Below are positions 12,041 to 24,413 of a DNA stretch of 64,000 nt, piece after piece (the stretch's first letter is position 1; each line of letters opens with the position of its first letter). The DNA is from Loxodes magnus (lineage: Eukaryota; Ciliophora; Karyorelictea; Loxodida; Loxodidae), in the NCBI GenBank assembly GCA_946699065.1, contig CAMPDV010000282.1:186001-250000 (forward strand). Direction: 5' to 3'. Under the pieces are notes generated by a model, which was not told the origin of the DNA, ran no database searches, and saw nothing but the letters and a program-made list of their open reading frames with translations. The position numbers and the translations under genes were made by a program.

Positions 12041-12244
12041 GTTCAGTTATCATTAATTAATTAATTCAGCCTTACATTTTATTTATTTTGGGAATTGAAC
12101 AGAAACAGAAGATATTCATAAAATTATCATAAATACATAAGTATTGCTTAAGATACTATGTGAAACTTTTCTAGAAATGAGCTTAAATTGAAAAATAATA
12201 ATAATAATTAATTAACATAATTCCATCTATATTTGGCTCATCAT

Positions 12245-12914
12245 TAATTAAAAATTTAATGTTAAATCAAGCATTAACTTACAATTTGCTTGGATAATGT
12301 CTATTATAAGTTTTGATGACTTTCAGCTTGCTCTGTCTAATAGTTTCGATAGGTCGATTCCCATTTATTTCTTATTGAATTAATTAGCTGCATATTAGAT
12401 GTATGGAGCTTCTTTGTTAAGTTGGAATATTTTTTTCCTGTAAATTTTTCCTTCTTAATTGCAATAAAATCTGAATATATTTTTCCATTCATTCTCTATG
12501 ATTCTCTTTTCTTTTAGTCTAATCTTGATACAATTTCGCACTTTATGTCCTGGACTCTTGCAATATCAGCATCTAATTATTTTCCGATAGGGAATATAAT
12601 TTATCGTAGGTTGTTGTTCTAATTAATCAGATAATTCATCGATATATTTTAGAGAAATATGCTTTCCATCAGTTCTGCGAATTGAATTTAGTTTCTAGTT
12701 AATCGATTCTGATATTTGCTGCCTACTTATTTTCTGTATTTTGTGCATTTGTACTAATCATAAGGCATTCAATTTTTCTTTCGTGCTCTTAAAGTTAAAA
12801 GTTTAGAATTTTGTTATTGCATAATTTTGAGGTCTTAAAGTATTGTTTACTGATTGTAGTTTGGCTGAGATGAACACTTTAAATAAGAGATTTGATGGGA
12901 AAAAGTTCCATTTT
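12245..12914 (-). CDS. Gag-like protein with CCHC zinc knuckle (left arm)
   Basis: On the minus strand the reading contains, at 12571-12530, a C-x2-C-x4-H-x4-C zinc knuckle (CWYCKSPGHKVRNC) of the kind found in retrotransposon Gag nucleocapsid domains; its Trp is encoded by TGA. It is preceded by about 100 residues of helical sequence in one frame. No protease, integrase or reverse transcriptase motif is seen next to it. The right-arm partner has lost the first Cys. The start is not resolved. It is probably the remnant or domesticated gag of a Ty1/copia-like element; other nucleic-acid-binding CCHC proteins are possible. Confidence 0.55.
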
Positions 12915-12919
12915 ATATA

Positions 12920-14110
12920 ATATATAATAATAATGAAGCAAGCTATAAAAAAATCTTAAAACAGTACCAAAAAGATAATAAGCAAATAAAATAGATAAAA
13001 GGGATAAATTTGTCTCCTAATATGCTAATGATAATGATTAACTTTGGATGTTTGAGAGCAACTAAACTCTAGTAGTGTTGCTTTACATAAACTATTCTTT
13101 TTGGAAATAACTGGGACATTCTACTGATAATTTTTTGAAAGCAAGGATCATCATGTGTAATGAGAGCATATTTTATAATTATAAACTTCCTTTCCTAAAC
13201 TTTGAGATGCGCTTACTTAAAAATTTTGGATTAAACTAGGGACTTCTCTATAGTAGAGATACAATCAAAAAATAAAAATGTTGCTCCCACCATTTTTAAT
13301 CTTTCTAACTTGTAATATATTAATATTTAAAAAATTACATTAAAGAGTCTAGATTACATGATAGACATTTTTAATTAAACAAAGCAAATAATGTCACTTG
13401 TTAAATTTGGACTAAAAATAAGAGTCAAAATAGTAGATAGTTTAGCTTAAAGTAGATGATATGATTTATAAATATACTTAGAGAAATAATAATTTAAATA
13501 CTGAATTTCTAATAAATACAATAATAAAAAACTAAGCATAAGCACAATGAATAATTATAATTAGAAGTAAAATATCTAAAGCTATATATTATAATATAAT
13601 TAATAAAGTAATCTTATTTAAAATATATTAAGTTTAAATTAGAATCATTTTATTTATATTCTACTGTAATTAACTTATAGTAATTATCCAATTTTTATTG
13701 TGCTTACATATCTTTAAAATCATTTTCTTAAATAATAATATTCAAATAATATAATGAAAATAGCTTTTCAAAATCTTTAAATTCAATATAGCCCTATTGG
13801 TTTTCAATAAGGCCTTTTTTATATAATTTAAATTAGTTTAACTTTATTTAATCGATTCTTTAATATATTAGTGAAGCTTAGATACTTTTAACTATATTAT
13901 AATTTAACTTCTTAATAGTAAATAAGAAACTATTTTTAAATGGATGTGCTTATTTTTTATTGTAGTAATGTTAAAAATATTATTATCTATTTATTCTTTA
14001 TGCTTTATATTTAATATTTAAACATTTTATCCTACTTTATTATCAATTATTAATTAATGAGATTATAGATCGCTCAATGGCTCGCAGCTCTTTAGTCTAT
14101 TTTTAATTCA
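12920..14110. other. AT-rich interval, no gene seen (left arm)
   Basis: Very AT-rich sequence, mirrored at about 21.6-22.8 kb. No motif or convincing reading frame. Conservation here reflects the palindrome only. Confidence 0.4.
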
Positions 14111-14112
14111 AC

Positions 14113-14318
14113 TCATTATTTCCTCAAGTCTTTCATAGTGTACCATTATTTTTTTAGTCTTGTCTTTTATAAGCCATCATCGGAATGCTACCCTAAGAGA
14201 CTTTAGTATCTGTCATCTTTCATCATTAGCGTTACTTATGTCTCTTCAATCTTGTCTTCTCTTGACTCCTACCAAGATTCTTGTCCGATTCTTCATCCAT
14301 GGGTACTTGCTGTAGCAT
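14113..14318 (-). pseudogene. Small ORF, left-arm copy with 1-nt deletion
   Basis: This is the minus-strand counterpart of the 68-codon ORF at 21397-21603. It is one base shorter: a base is missing in the segment corresponding to GGTAGCACTATG of the right arm, which breaks the frame in the last third. If the ORF is real, this copy is damaged. Confidence 0.35.
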
Positions 14319-14790
14319 AATTAAGCTAATCTTAGTTTTAGGATTGTTCCTTGCTATTTAAGATATGAATATAAGAGCATTAAATTAAGATTAGATTTGT
14401 TCTTTTAAGATAATATAAGGTAGAATAAAATAAATAGTTAGCATTGATTCAGACTATAATATTAGGATGCTATTTTTATTTATTTTTAGATCTATTTTTT
14501 ACATTTTTTTATATTAAAGAATTAAAATTATTTTAGAACCAATTTAAATAGTAAGAAATAACAGCCAGTTTATATAGAAATTCCATTTAAACCAAAATTA
14601 AATCCATAATCTTAATAAAAAAGAAACTACCTACCAATAATAAATTCAACATTATCAATTGTCAATACAAAATGTATACCATAAAATACTAAACTTATAA
14701 TCATCATTTATTATCAAAAATATCAAATTGCCTTATAAACACGCAATAGTCGATTCCTCTAGAAACTAAAAAACAACAGTTAAGAGGAAG

Positions 14791-16020
14791 ATGGCTAAGG
14801 AGAGTTAAAAGTAGATTATTACATCATCATCTGGCTCCTCTTCCCAAGGTAAAGTGATGGTTGGAACAGTACAAGCAATCTAATATAAGAATGATCATCA
14901 ATAAAGATTTTAAAACTAAATTGAACAAATGAAGACTATAATTACCCAAAAAAATTATTTATAGCAGAGTTTTTTAATAAGATAATTAAGGAACATAATT
15001 GATTTTCAGAATAATTAACTAACAATTTTAAGAAAATAAATAATATAAAATCAATTAGTAACTTAAGAATGATTATGGAAGATAATTATATTTAAACTTA
15101 ACCAATCAAAAATCAATGGAATTAGAAAAATTCCAGCTTAAATTAAAAGAAGAACTCTCAGAATTAAAAATTTAAGATCAGAATTTAATTAAAAGAAGAG
15201 AAAAGAATGAAAACTAGATATTTACAAAAAATTAATAAAGATAAAAATCAAGCGGTTATGGTTTTGTAAATCAAGATTTTATTTTCTAATAAAATGCATT
15301 ACCTAAAGCAAACTGAATGAAAAAGAGCAAAAATGAATATGAGCCTAGATTAACAAGCTATGGATTACATCAACAGGAGTCTATAAGAGAAAAATACAGG
15401 CTGGATCAACTGAGAGCCAGAAATGTAACCTTACACTTAATCAAGAAGGTCGCGATAACCATCCTAGCTAAAAAAATAGCAGTTGGTACTTTGTAGAAAT
15501 CCAGAGAAAGCTAAACTCGTTTTTTACATTTAGTTTATAAAAATAATAAATTCTTCAATTTAAAAGAAATGACTTACGAATTTTCAATGAAATGAAAGAA
15601 GTAAGATTAAATGAAATTTTTGATAAAAAGCATAATATATAAAAAATAACTTATTAAAAATATGTTGATATAGAGAATAATAATAGTTTTAAAGCAAATA
15701 AAATTAAAGTTATTTAAAGGAAATAAAATTTATAAATAAAATTAGTAAATTATTGACTATATAAGCAAATTAAAAATTTGCATTAATTTTTTAAGTAAAA
15801 TAGAAAAAAATGAGAGAATAATTAAATTGTAAACATATAAGATAAAGAGTAAAGGCGTTATCAATATTGCAGATAAAAATTGATATGAATAAATAATTTA
15901 AGACTCTAATTGTTATAAATTAAATAAAAATTATCTTAAAAAATTAGTAATAGATTTGAAATGTAGAAAATGAAAGAATATGTAATTAAATGAAGAGACT
16001 CTGTATTTAACTAAATATCT
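14791..16020 (+). CDS. Unrecognised ORF (left arm)
   Basis: ATG 14791 begins MAKESQKQIITSSSGSSSQG and the frame stays protein-like for roughly 250-400 codons, rich in Lys, Ile and Gln, with a more complex segment near 15.37-15.54 kb (TGVYKRKIQAGSTES, then SSWYFVEIQRKL). Mirror copies lie at about 19.7-20924 (minus) and 62.3-63395 (minus), and the complex segment is conserved in all three. The end is unresolved because no stop is distinguishable from Trp. It could encode an element protein; no domain is recognised. Confidence 0.35.
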
Positions 16021-16099
16021 GGCTTAAATAAATTAAAATTTAATTAAAAAAATATTTTAGATATTTTAAACTTTTAATTTTAATTATTTGCATATTCAT

Positions 16100-17100
16100 T
16101 GATTATTTTATTATTTTCAACTATGATTTATTAATTAACAGCTTTAACTAACCCTTATTTTATAATATTTAAGACTACTATTACTCTTCTGTTACAATTT
16201 TTATTAAAATTTGCTTGTAAGTCTATTTGTTTCTTTATACAAAGTTTCAGAATAAATCATTTTTTAATTTTTGGAGATGTCAGAAATTATTTCTTCTAAT
16301 TATGAATTTTCTGCTAAATGCTTTTAGTTTATTTTTAGAATTATAAATTTTTGCTGTTTATTAACTTCTAGCATTTTCAGTAAGGATCTGATTTCCATTT
16401 TCTAAGTAGAGAGAATCTAGGTATTACTTAGGATTTCCTATTTTTAGTAAAATGATTTAGTTAGTAAATAGTATAATTCTGAATGGTCTTACAAAAAAGA
16501 CTAATTAAGTATTCTATTATTTAATCTAATTATAAGTTAATATAATAACTTTAATCTAGCTATTATTTATTTAATTTTAATCAAATTACAAATTTAATTC
16601 TAGCAAAAATGAATCTGAAAAAGCAATTTGATATTTAAATAATCTCACATTATCAAGCTAAAAGATAAATTATTTAATTTTAAGTCTATTTAGATTATTT
16701 TTATTTCTAGTAGGATTAATAAAAAACAATTTCTAACTGAAAAAGCAAAAAATAGAGTTAAAAGAATAAATAAATGATATTAAAAAAGTTTATTTTAAGC
16801 AATATTATAGAATAACTGAATAATTTAATATTTTAGTTATATTCCTATTAGTTTTATATATTAGTCAGTTGCTAATAAAATTAAATATACATAGACTTTT
16901 TCAAATATATTAAAGAACTAGTTTGAAATATAATCTATTTAATTTACCTTAGTATTAAAATATTTCCTAGAGTTTATTTATTTTTCATCATTAAAATTTA
17001 TTCAACTTATTTTATTTTAAATAAACAATATTATCATATTTTAAGATCTTTTTCAATAAAGGAAAATAGTTTTAAGATTTTATAAATAAATAAGTAATTA
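16100..17100. other. AT-rich interval, no gene seen (left arm)
   Basis: Low-complexity AT-rich sequence mirrored at about 18.6-19.6 kb and repeated again at 61.2-62.2 kb. It holds a pair of 12-bp direct repeats, 122 bp apart, relevant to a deletion in the third copy. Confidence 0.4.
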
Positions 17101-17105
17101 ATATT

Positions 17106-17480
17106 ATTATAGAGCGTGTAGAATCTCATTGGCGAGTAATTTTTTCAATATTAATATTAATAAAAAGTGTTCTCGTACTTCTTTTTGTAATTCGAGCCAT
17201 TCAATGAATCAGCTTCTCCAAATGAGAAATCTGCTTATTAAAAATTATTTTTTAATTTAGAACTAAATACTCTATTCTTCTTGAATAAGATTCAAATATG
17301 AACTAGTAATTAAGTGATTAATAGGTCCTTCAGTCAAATGTACATAATGCTAGCAAGAATCCTCGGGCAAGTTAGGATTTCTCTTCCAAACTTAACTACC
17401 CTTCCCTGTGGTGGCATCTAGTGCAAGTTTACTCGTAATGTAATAAGCACTGCACCAGGTTACCTATTAGTTATCCTGAC
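17106..17480 (+). repeat. 0.38-kb inverted block, left member (pair 1)
   Basis: It runs from ATTATAGAGCGTGTAG to TTATCCTGAC. It is GC-richer at its inner end and carries AATATTAATATT near its outer end. Six copies of this block occur in the window, in three inverted pairs (17.1/18.6, 40.7/43.6 and 59.7/61.2 kb). Confidence 0.85.
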
Positions 17481-18266
17481 CACAGCTGATTTCGATGTTT
17501 TTATTTTTAATAATAAAATAAAGTGTTGAAAAGTTGATAATAATTATTACTTATTAATATATCCTTTTTCCAATTTAAAGGTAATTTAATTATATTTATC
17601 AGTATTTTTATTATATTTAAAGCAAAAATTGTACTTTATAATAGATACTTTGCTTAGCTGTTTATTCTATAAGTTATTAAATTTAAGTTTTATATATATA
17701 TTAATAAACTTTTGGCATTATTTTAAGTTTTAAAAATTCAGAAGCATAGTTAAACTAGCTATAAATCAAATAGGTACTTCGAAGAGTAAGTTTCTACAAA
17801 TTTTATTTTATCCTTTGTAAAGAGAATAATTTCTGATACGATTGCCTTAAAGATTTCTTTAATTAAACTAGGAATTAATCCTTTATCTTTAAATTAACTG
17901 AAATTAATAATCTTGATATATTGGAAAGGAACATTACAATGAAACTAGATTCTATTTAAGATTCAGTATTTTATGTATTCTAATTGTCTTATAAATTTGC
18001 TGGATGGACCTATTTATTGACTAATTAATATCTATTCAAAGTTATATTTAAGAACTAGTATAAATACAATGGAAAAATAATAAATTATATATCAGAATCT
18101 AAAGTAAAAATATAGTAGCATTTAAGTTAAATCTGAAAAGAAAGAAATCTAACTTTATTATATTATTTTTAACTTATAACTTTTATTTACATAAATTAGA
18201 TTTACCACCATTTACTTATTTTTATTTTCAATTTGCTTTATTATAAAAATATCCATATCGGCCACG
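17481..18266. repeat. Spacer of the palindrome, repeated at 60.07-60.85 kb
   Basis: About 785 bp of AT-rich sequence between the two inverted blocks. An almost identical copy lies at 60065-60849 between the third pair of blocks, so the spacer belongs to the repeated unit and is not random flanking DNA. No gene is recognised. Confidence 0.8.
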
Positions 18267-18610
18267 GTCAGGATAACTAATAGGTAACCTGGTGCAGTGC
18301 TTATTACATTACGAGTAAACTTGCACTAGATGCCACCACGTGGAAGGGTAGATAAGCTAAAGAGACAATCTAAACTTTTGACTGACGAACCTTCTAATGA
18401 TTTAATTACTAGTTCATATTTGGATCTTATCAAGAAGACTGGAGTATTTAGTTCTAAATTAAAAAATAATTTTTAATAAGCAGATTTCTCATTTGGAGAA
18501 GCTGATTCATTGAATGGCTCGAATTACAAAAAGAAGTACGAGAACACTTTTTATTAATATTAATATTGAAAAAATTACTCGCCAATGAGATTCTACACGC
18601 TCTATAATAA
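18267..18610 (-). repeat. 0.38-kb inverted block, right member (pair 1)
   Basis: Reverse complement of 17106-17480, beginning GTCAGGATAAC and ending CTCTATAATAAT. It is shorter because of a deletion after the GAAGGGTAG segment, where the other right-hand copies keep the ACTTGCCCGAGG region. Confidence 0.85.
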
Positions 18611-19699
18611 TATTAATTACTTATTTATTTATAAAATCTTAAAACTATTTTCCTTTATTGAAAAAGATCTTAAAATATGATAATATTGTTTATTTAAAAT
18701 AAAATAAGTTGAATAAATTTTAATGATGAAAAATAAATAAACTCTAGGAAATATTTTAATACTAAGGTAAATTAAATAGATTATATTTCAAACTAGTTCT
18801 TTAATATATTTGAAAAAGTCTATGTATATTTAATTTTATTAGCAACTGACTAATATATAAAACTAATAGGAATATAACTAAAATATTAAATTATTCAGTT
18901 ATTCTATAATATTGCTTAAAATAAACTTTTTTAATATCATTTATTTATTCTTTTAACTCTATTTTTTGCTTTTTCAGTTAGAAATTGTTTTTTATTAATC
19001 CTACTAGAAATAAAAATAATCTAAATAGACTTAAAATTAAATAATTTATCTTTTAGCTTGATAATGTGAGATTATTTAAATATCAAATTGCTTTTTCAGA
19101 TTCATTTTTGCTAGAATTAAATTTGTAATTTGATTAAAATTAAATAAATAATAGCTAGATTAAAGTTATTATATTAACTTATAATTAGATTAAATAATAG
19201 AATACTTAATTAGTCTTTTTTGTAAGACCATTCAGAATTATACTATTTACTAACTAAATCATTTTACTAAAAATAGGAAATCCTAAGTAATACCTAGATT
19301 CTCTCTACTTAGAAAATGGAAATCAGATCCTTACTGAAAATGCTAGAAGTTAATAAACAGCAAAAATTTATAATTCTAAAAATAAACTAAAAGCATTTAG
19401 CAGAAAATTCATAATTAGAAGAAATAATTTCTGACATCTCCAAAAATTAAAAAATGATTTATTCTGAAACTTTGTATAAAGAAACAAATAGACTTACAAG
19501 CAAATTTTAATAAAAATTGTAACAGAAGAGTAATAGTAGTCTTAAATATTATAAAATAAGGGTTAGTTAAAGCTGTTAATTAATAAATCATAGTTGAAAA
19601 TAATAAAATAATCAATGAATATGCAAATAATTAAAATTAAAAGTTTAAAATATCTAAAATATTTTTTTAATTAAATTTTAATTTATTTAAGCCAGATAT

Positions 19700-20924
19700 T
19701 TAGTTAAATACAGAGTCTCTTCATTTAATTACATATTCTTTCATTTTCTACATTTCAAAGATTATTCTTAATTTTTCAAGCAAATTTTTTATTTATTTTT
19801 ATAATAAGTAGAGTCTTTAAAATATTATATATATCTATTTTTACCTGTAATACTGGCAACGCCTTTACTCTTTATCTTATATGTTTACAATTTAATTATT
19901 CTCTCATTTTTCTATTTTACTTTAAAAATTAATTCTAATTTTTAATCTGCTTATATAGTCAATAATTTACTAATTTTATTTATAAATTTTATTTCCTTTA
20001 AGTAAATTTAATTTTAATTACTTTAAAACTATTATTATTCTCTATATCAACATATTTTTAATAAGTTATTTTTTATATATTATGCTTTTTATCAAAAATT
20101 TCATTTAATCTTACTTCTTTCATTTCATTGAAAATTCGTAAGTCATTTCTTTTAAATTGAAGAATTTATTATTTTTATAAACTAAATGTAAAAAACGAGT
20201 TTAGCTTTCTCTGGATTTCTACAAAGTACCAACTGCTATTTTTTTAGCTAGGATGGTTATCGCGACCTTCTTGATTAAGTGTAAGGTTACATTTCTGGCT
20301 CTCAGTTGATCCAGCCTGTATTTTTCTCTTATAGACTCCTGTTGATGTAATCCATAGCTTGTTAATCTAGGCTCATATTCATTTTTGCTCTTTTTCATTC
20401 AGTTTGCTTTAGGTAATGCATTTTATTAGAAAATAAAATCTTGATTTACAAAACCATAACCGCTTGATTTTTATCTTTATTAATTTTTTGTAAATATCTA
20501 GTTTTCATTCTTTTCTCTTCTTTTAATTAAATTCTGATCTTAAATTTTTAATTCTGAGAGCTCTTCTTTTAATCTAAGCTGGAATTTTTCTAATTCCATT
20601 GATTTTTGATTGGTTAAGTTTAAATATAATTATCTTTCATAATCATTCTTAAGTTACTAATTGATTTTATATTATTTATTTTCTTAAAATCGTTAGTTAA
20701 TTATTCTGAAAATCAATTCTGTTCCTTAATTATCTTATTAAAAAACTCTGCTATAAATAATTTTTTTGGGTAATTTTAGTCTTCATTTGTTCAATTTAGT
20801 TTTAAAATCTTTATTGATGATCATTCTTATACTAGATTGCTTGTACTGTTCCAACCATCACTTTACCTTGGGAAGAGGAGCCAGATGATGATGTAATAGT
20901 CTACTTTTAACTCTCCTTAGCCAT
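19700..20924 (-). CDS. Unrecognised ORF (right arm)
   Basis: Mirror of the ORF starting at 14791; the start codon is at 20922-20924 on the minus strand. It has the same conserved complex segment at about 20.17-20.35 kb. Small indels relative to the left arm lie beyond 19.87 kb, in the part I consider least likely to be coding. Confidence 0.35.
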
Positions 20925-21396
20925 CTTCCTCTTAACTGTTGTTTTTTAGTTTCTAGAGGAATCGACTATTGCGTGTTTATAAGGCAATTTGATATTTTTG
21001 ATAATAAATGATGATTATAAGTTTAGTATTTTATGGTATACATTTTGTATTGACAATTGATAATGTTGAATTTATTATTGGTAGGTAGTTTCTTTTTTAT
21101 TAAGATTATGGATTTAATTTTGGTTTAAATGGAATTTCTATATAAACTGGCTGTTATTTCTTACTATTTAAATTGGTTCTAAAATAATTTTAATTCTTTA
21201 ATATAAAAAAATGTAAAAAATAGATCTAAAAATAAATAAAAATAGCATCCTAATATTATAGTCTGAATCAATGCTAACTATTTATTTTATTCTACCTTAT
21301 ATTATCTTAAAAGAACAAATCTAATCTTAATTTAATGCTCTTATATTCATATCTTAAATAGCAAGGAACAATCCTAAAACTAAGATTAGCTTAATT

Positions 21397-21603
21397 ATGC
21401 TACAGCAAGTACCCATGGATGAAGAATCGGACAAGAATCTTGGTAGGAGTCAAGAGAAGACAAGATTGAAGAGACATAAGTAACGCTAATGATGAAAGAT
21501 GACAGATACTAAAGTCTCTTAGGGTAGCATTCCGATGATGGCTTATAAAAGACAAGACTAAAAAAATAATGGTAGCACTATGAAAGACTTGAGGAAATAA
21601 TGA
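21397..21603 (+). CDS. Small basic ORF, 68 codons (right arm)
   Basis: ATG 21397 to TGA 21601, reading MLQQVPMDEESDKNLGRS and continuing Lys/Arg/Gln-rich; two adjacent TGA codons in the middle would be Trp. The part present at 63868-64000 is identical at its start. The left-arm copy has a 1-nt deletion. It is GC-richer than its neighbourhood. No family is recognised; it could also be a non-coding conserved patch. Confidence 0.35.
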
Positions 21604-21609
21604 GTTGAA

Positions 21610-22800
21610 TTAAAAATAGACTAAAGAGCTGCGAGCCATTGAGCGATCTATAATCTCATTAATTAATAATTGATAATAAAGTAGGATAAAATGTTTAAAT
21701 ATTAAATATAAAGCATAAAGAATAAATAGATAATAATATTTTTAACATTACTACAATAAAAAATAAGCACATCCATTTAAAAATAGTTTCTTATTTACTA
21801 TTAAGAAGTTAAATTATAATATAGTTAAAAGTATCTAAGCTTCACTAATATATTAAAGAATCGATTAAATAAAGTTAAACTAATTTAAATTATATAAAAA
21901 AGGCCTTATTGAAAACCAATAGGGCTATATTGAATTTAAAGATTTTGAAAAGCTATTTTCATTATATTATTTGAATATTATTATTTAAGAAAATGATTTT
22001 AAAGATATGTAAGCACAATAAAAATTGGATAATTACTATAAGTTAATTACAGTAGAATATAAATAAAATGATTCTAATTTAAACTTAATATATTTTAAAT
22101 AAGATTACTTTATTAATTATATTATAATATATAGCTTTAGATATTTTACTTCTAATTATAATTATTCATTGTGCTTATGCTTAGTTTTTTATTATTGTAT
22201 TTATTAGAAATTCAGTATTTAAATTATTATTTCTCTAAGTATATTTATAAATCATATCATCTACTTTAAGCTAAACTATCTACTATTTTGACTCTTATTT
22301 TTAGTCCAAATTTAACAAGTGACATTATTTGCTTTGTTTAATTAAAAATGTCTATCATGTAATCTAGACTCTTTAATGTAATTTTTTAAATATTAATATA
22401 TTACAAGTTAGAAAGATTAAAAATGGTGGGAGCAACATTTTTATTTTTTGATTGTATCTCTACTATAGAGAAGTCCCTAGTTTAATCCAAAATTTTTAAG
22501 TAAGCGCATCTCAAAGTTTAGGAAAGGAAGTTTATAATTATAAAATATGCTCTCATTACACATGATGATCCTTGCTTTCAAAAAATTATCAGTAGAATGT
22601 CCCAGTTATTTCCAAAAAGAATAGTTTATGTAAAGCAACACTACTAGAGTTTAGTTGCTCTCAAACATCCAAAGTTAATCATTATCATTAGCATATTAGG
22701 AGACAAATTTATCCCTTTTATCTATTTTATTTGCTTATTATCTTTTTGGTACTGTTTTAAGATTTTTTTATAGCTTGCTTCATTATTATTATATATTATA
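21610..22800. other. AT-rich interval, no gene seen (right arm)
   Basis: Mirror of 12.92-14.11 kb. It holds AT-rich sequence without recognisable motifs. Confidence 0.4.
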
Positions 22801-22805
22801 TAAAA

Positions 22806-23475
22806 TGGAACTTTTTCCCATCAAATCTCTTATTTAAAGTGTTCATCTCAGCCAAACTACAATCAGTAAACAATACTTTAAGACCTCAAAATTATGCAAT
22901 AACAAAATTCTAAACTTTTAACTTTAAGAGCACGAAGGAATAATTGAATGCCTTATGATTAGTACAAATGCACAAAATACAGAAAATAAGTAGGCAGCAA
23001 ATATCAGAATCGATTAACTAGAAACTAAATTCAATTCGCAGAACTGATGGAAAGCATATTTCTCTAAAATATATCGATGAATTATCTGATTAATTAGAAC
23101 AACAACCTACGATAAATTATATTCCCTATCGGAAAATAATTAGACGCTGATATTGCAAGAGTCCAGGACATAAAGTGCGAAATTGTATCAAGATTGACTA
23201 AAAGAAAAGAGAATCATAGAGAATGAATGGAAAAATATATTCAGATTTTATTACAATTATAAAGGAAAAATTTACAGGAAAAAAATATTCCAACTTAACA
23301 AAGAAGCTCCATACATCTAATATGCAGCTAATTAATTCAATAAGAAATAAATGGGAATCGACCTATCGAAACTATTAGGTAGAGCAAGCTGAAAGTCATC
23401 AATACTTATAATAGACATTATCCAAGCAAATTGTAAGTTAATGCTTGATTTAACATTAAATTTTTAATTAATGAT
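22806..23475 (+). CDS. Gag-like ORF, zinc knuckle damaged (right arm)
   Basis: Reads in one frame through about 100 helical residues into the zinc-knuckle segment at 23145-23186. The first Cys codon is CGC (Arg), whereas the left arm has TGC, so the C-x2-C-x4-H-x4-C motif is incomplete. The reading continues about 95 codons to a TGA near 23.47 kb. Of the two palindromic copies, the left one is the intact version. Confidence 0.5.
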
Positions 23476-23674
23476 GAGCCAAATATAGATGGAATTATGT
23501 TAATTAATTATTATTATTATTTTTCAATTTAAGCTCATTTCTAGAAAAGTTTCACATAGTATCTTAAGCAATATTTATGTATTTATGACATTTTTATGAA
23601 TATCTTCTGTTTCTGTTCAATTCCCAAAATAAATAAAATGTAAGGCTGAATTAATTAATTAATGATAACTGAAC

Positions 23675-23952
23675 AGATGGTGAGAGCAGATTTTGGCCTT
23701 CTTGGCTAAGCTTTCTGATTTTATGGCTAGGAACGAATTCCTTTCGCTGAAAAAGTCCCCGGTCAGAGTTATTTTCTGAAGGAGCGCTGTCTATGAGATT
23801 ATCTTCTACTGGTAGGGGTTGAAGCCTAGCTGCTCATAGCGATGGAGCTCCATAGTAGCTGTGCCTGGAGCTCAACAGGATAACCCGTTATTCCTTAAAA
23901 AGAGAGTGTTGGGTCGTCTAATCTGAAAGTAGTTTCCAGTCCCAAAAACTCT
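23675..23952 (-). ncRNA. Candidate structured RNA (right-arm copy)
   Basis: Minus-strand mirror of 11758-12040 with only a few differences, one of which changes the 3' side of the first hairpin (TTTCAG in place of TTTCCG). It has the same TTAATTAATTAATT borders and the same UUCG hairpin. Confidence 0.5.
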
Positions 23953-23981
23953 TTTAGTTAAAATTAATTAATTAAATGTAA

Positions 23982-24290
23982 GCATTTTTATGCTTAATAG
24001 CAGAACAGTAAGGACTTTCCACCCCATAATTTACGATATACAATAATCAAAGTCAGCTTTGTTGTTGGATTGATCTCATGCTTTCATGGCTTCGTGGCCT
24101 TACTTCAAGAACTGATAAGCCCAGTGATACTTTGTAATTGAAAACAGGCTGAGCAGGGATTAAGCGCCGATTGTCTTTATCGAAGCCTTCTCCAACCGAA
24201 ATAGCAAATACTTCACCCCATTTAAAGTATTCAAACCATTAGCAAATTGAACCTGGATTTCGAAGAGTGCGTGATTTCCATCAGCTCCAT
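23982..24290 (-). repeat. GC-richer cassette bounded by TTAATTAA tracts (right arm)
   Basis: Mirror of 11428-11733, with a few substitutions and small indels near 24.08-24.1 kb that disrupt any long shared reading frame. That favours a non-coding role. Confidence 0.45.
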
Positions 24291-24413
24291 AATTAATTAT
24301 TTAGATATAGGAAATGAATTAAATTAAAATGTATGAGATTAGAAGATTTTATATTTAGATAATTAGTATAAAAGTAAAAGAGTCATAAATATTAAATTTT
24401 TTCTTTTTGAGAT

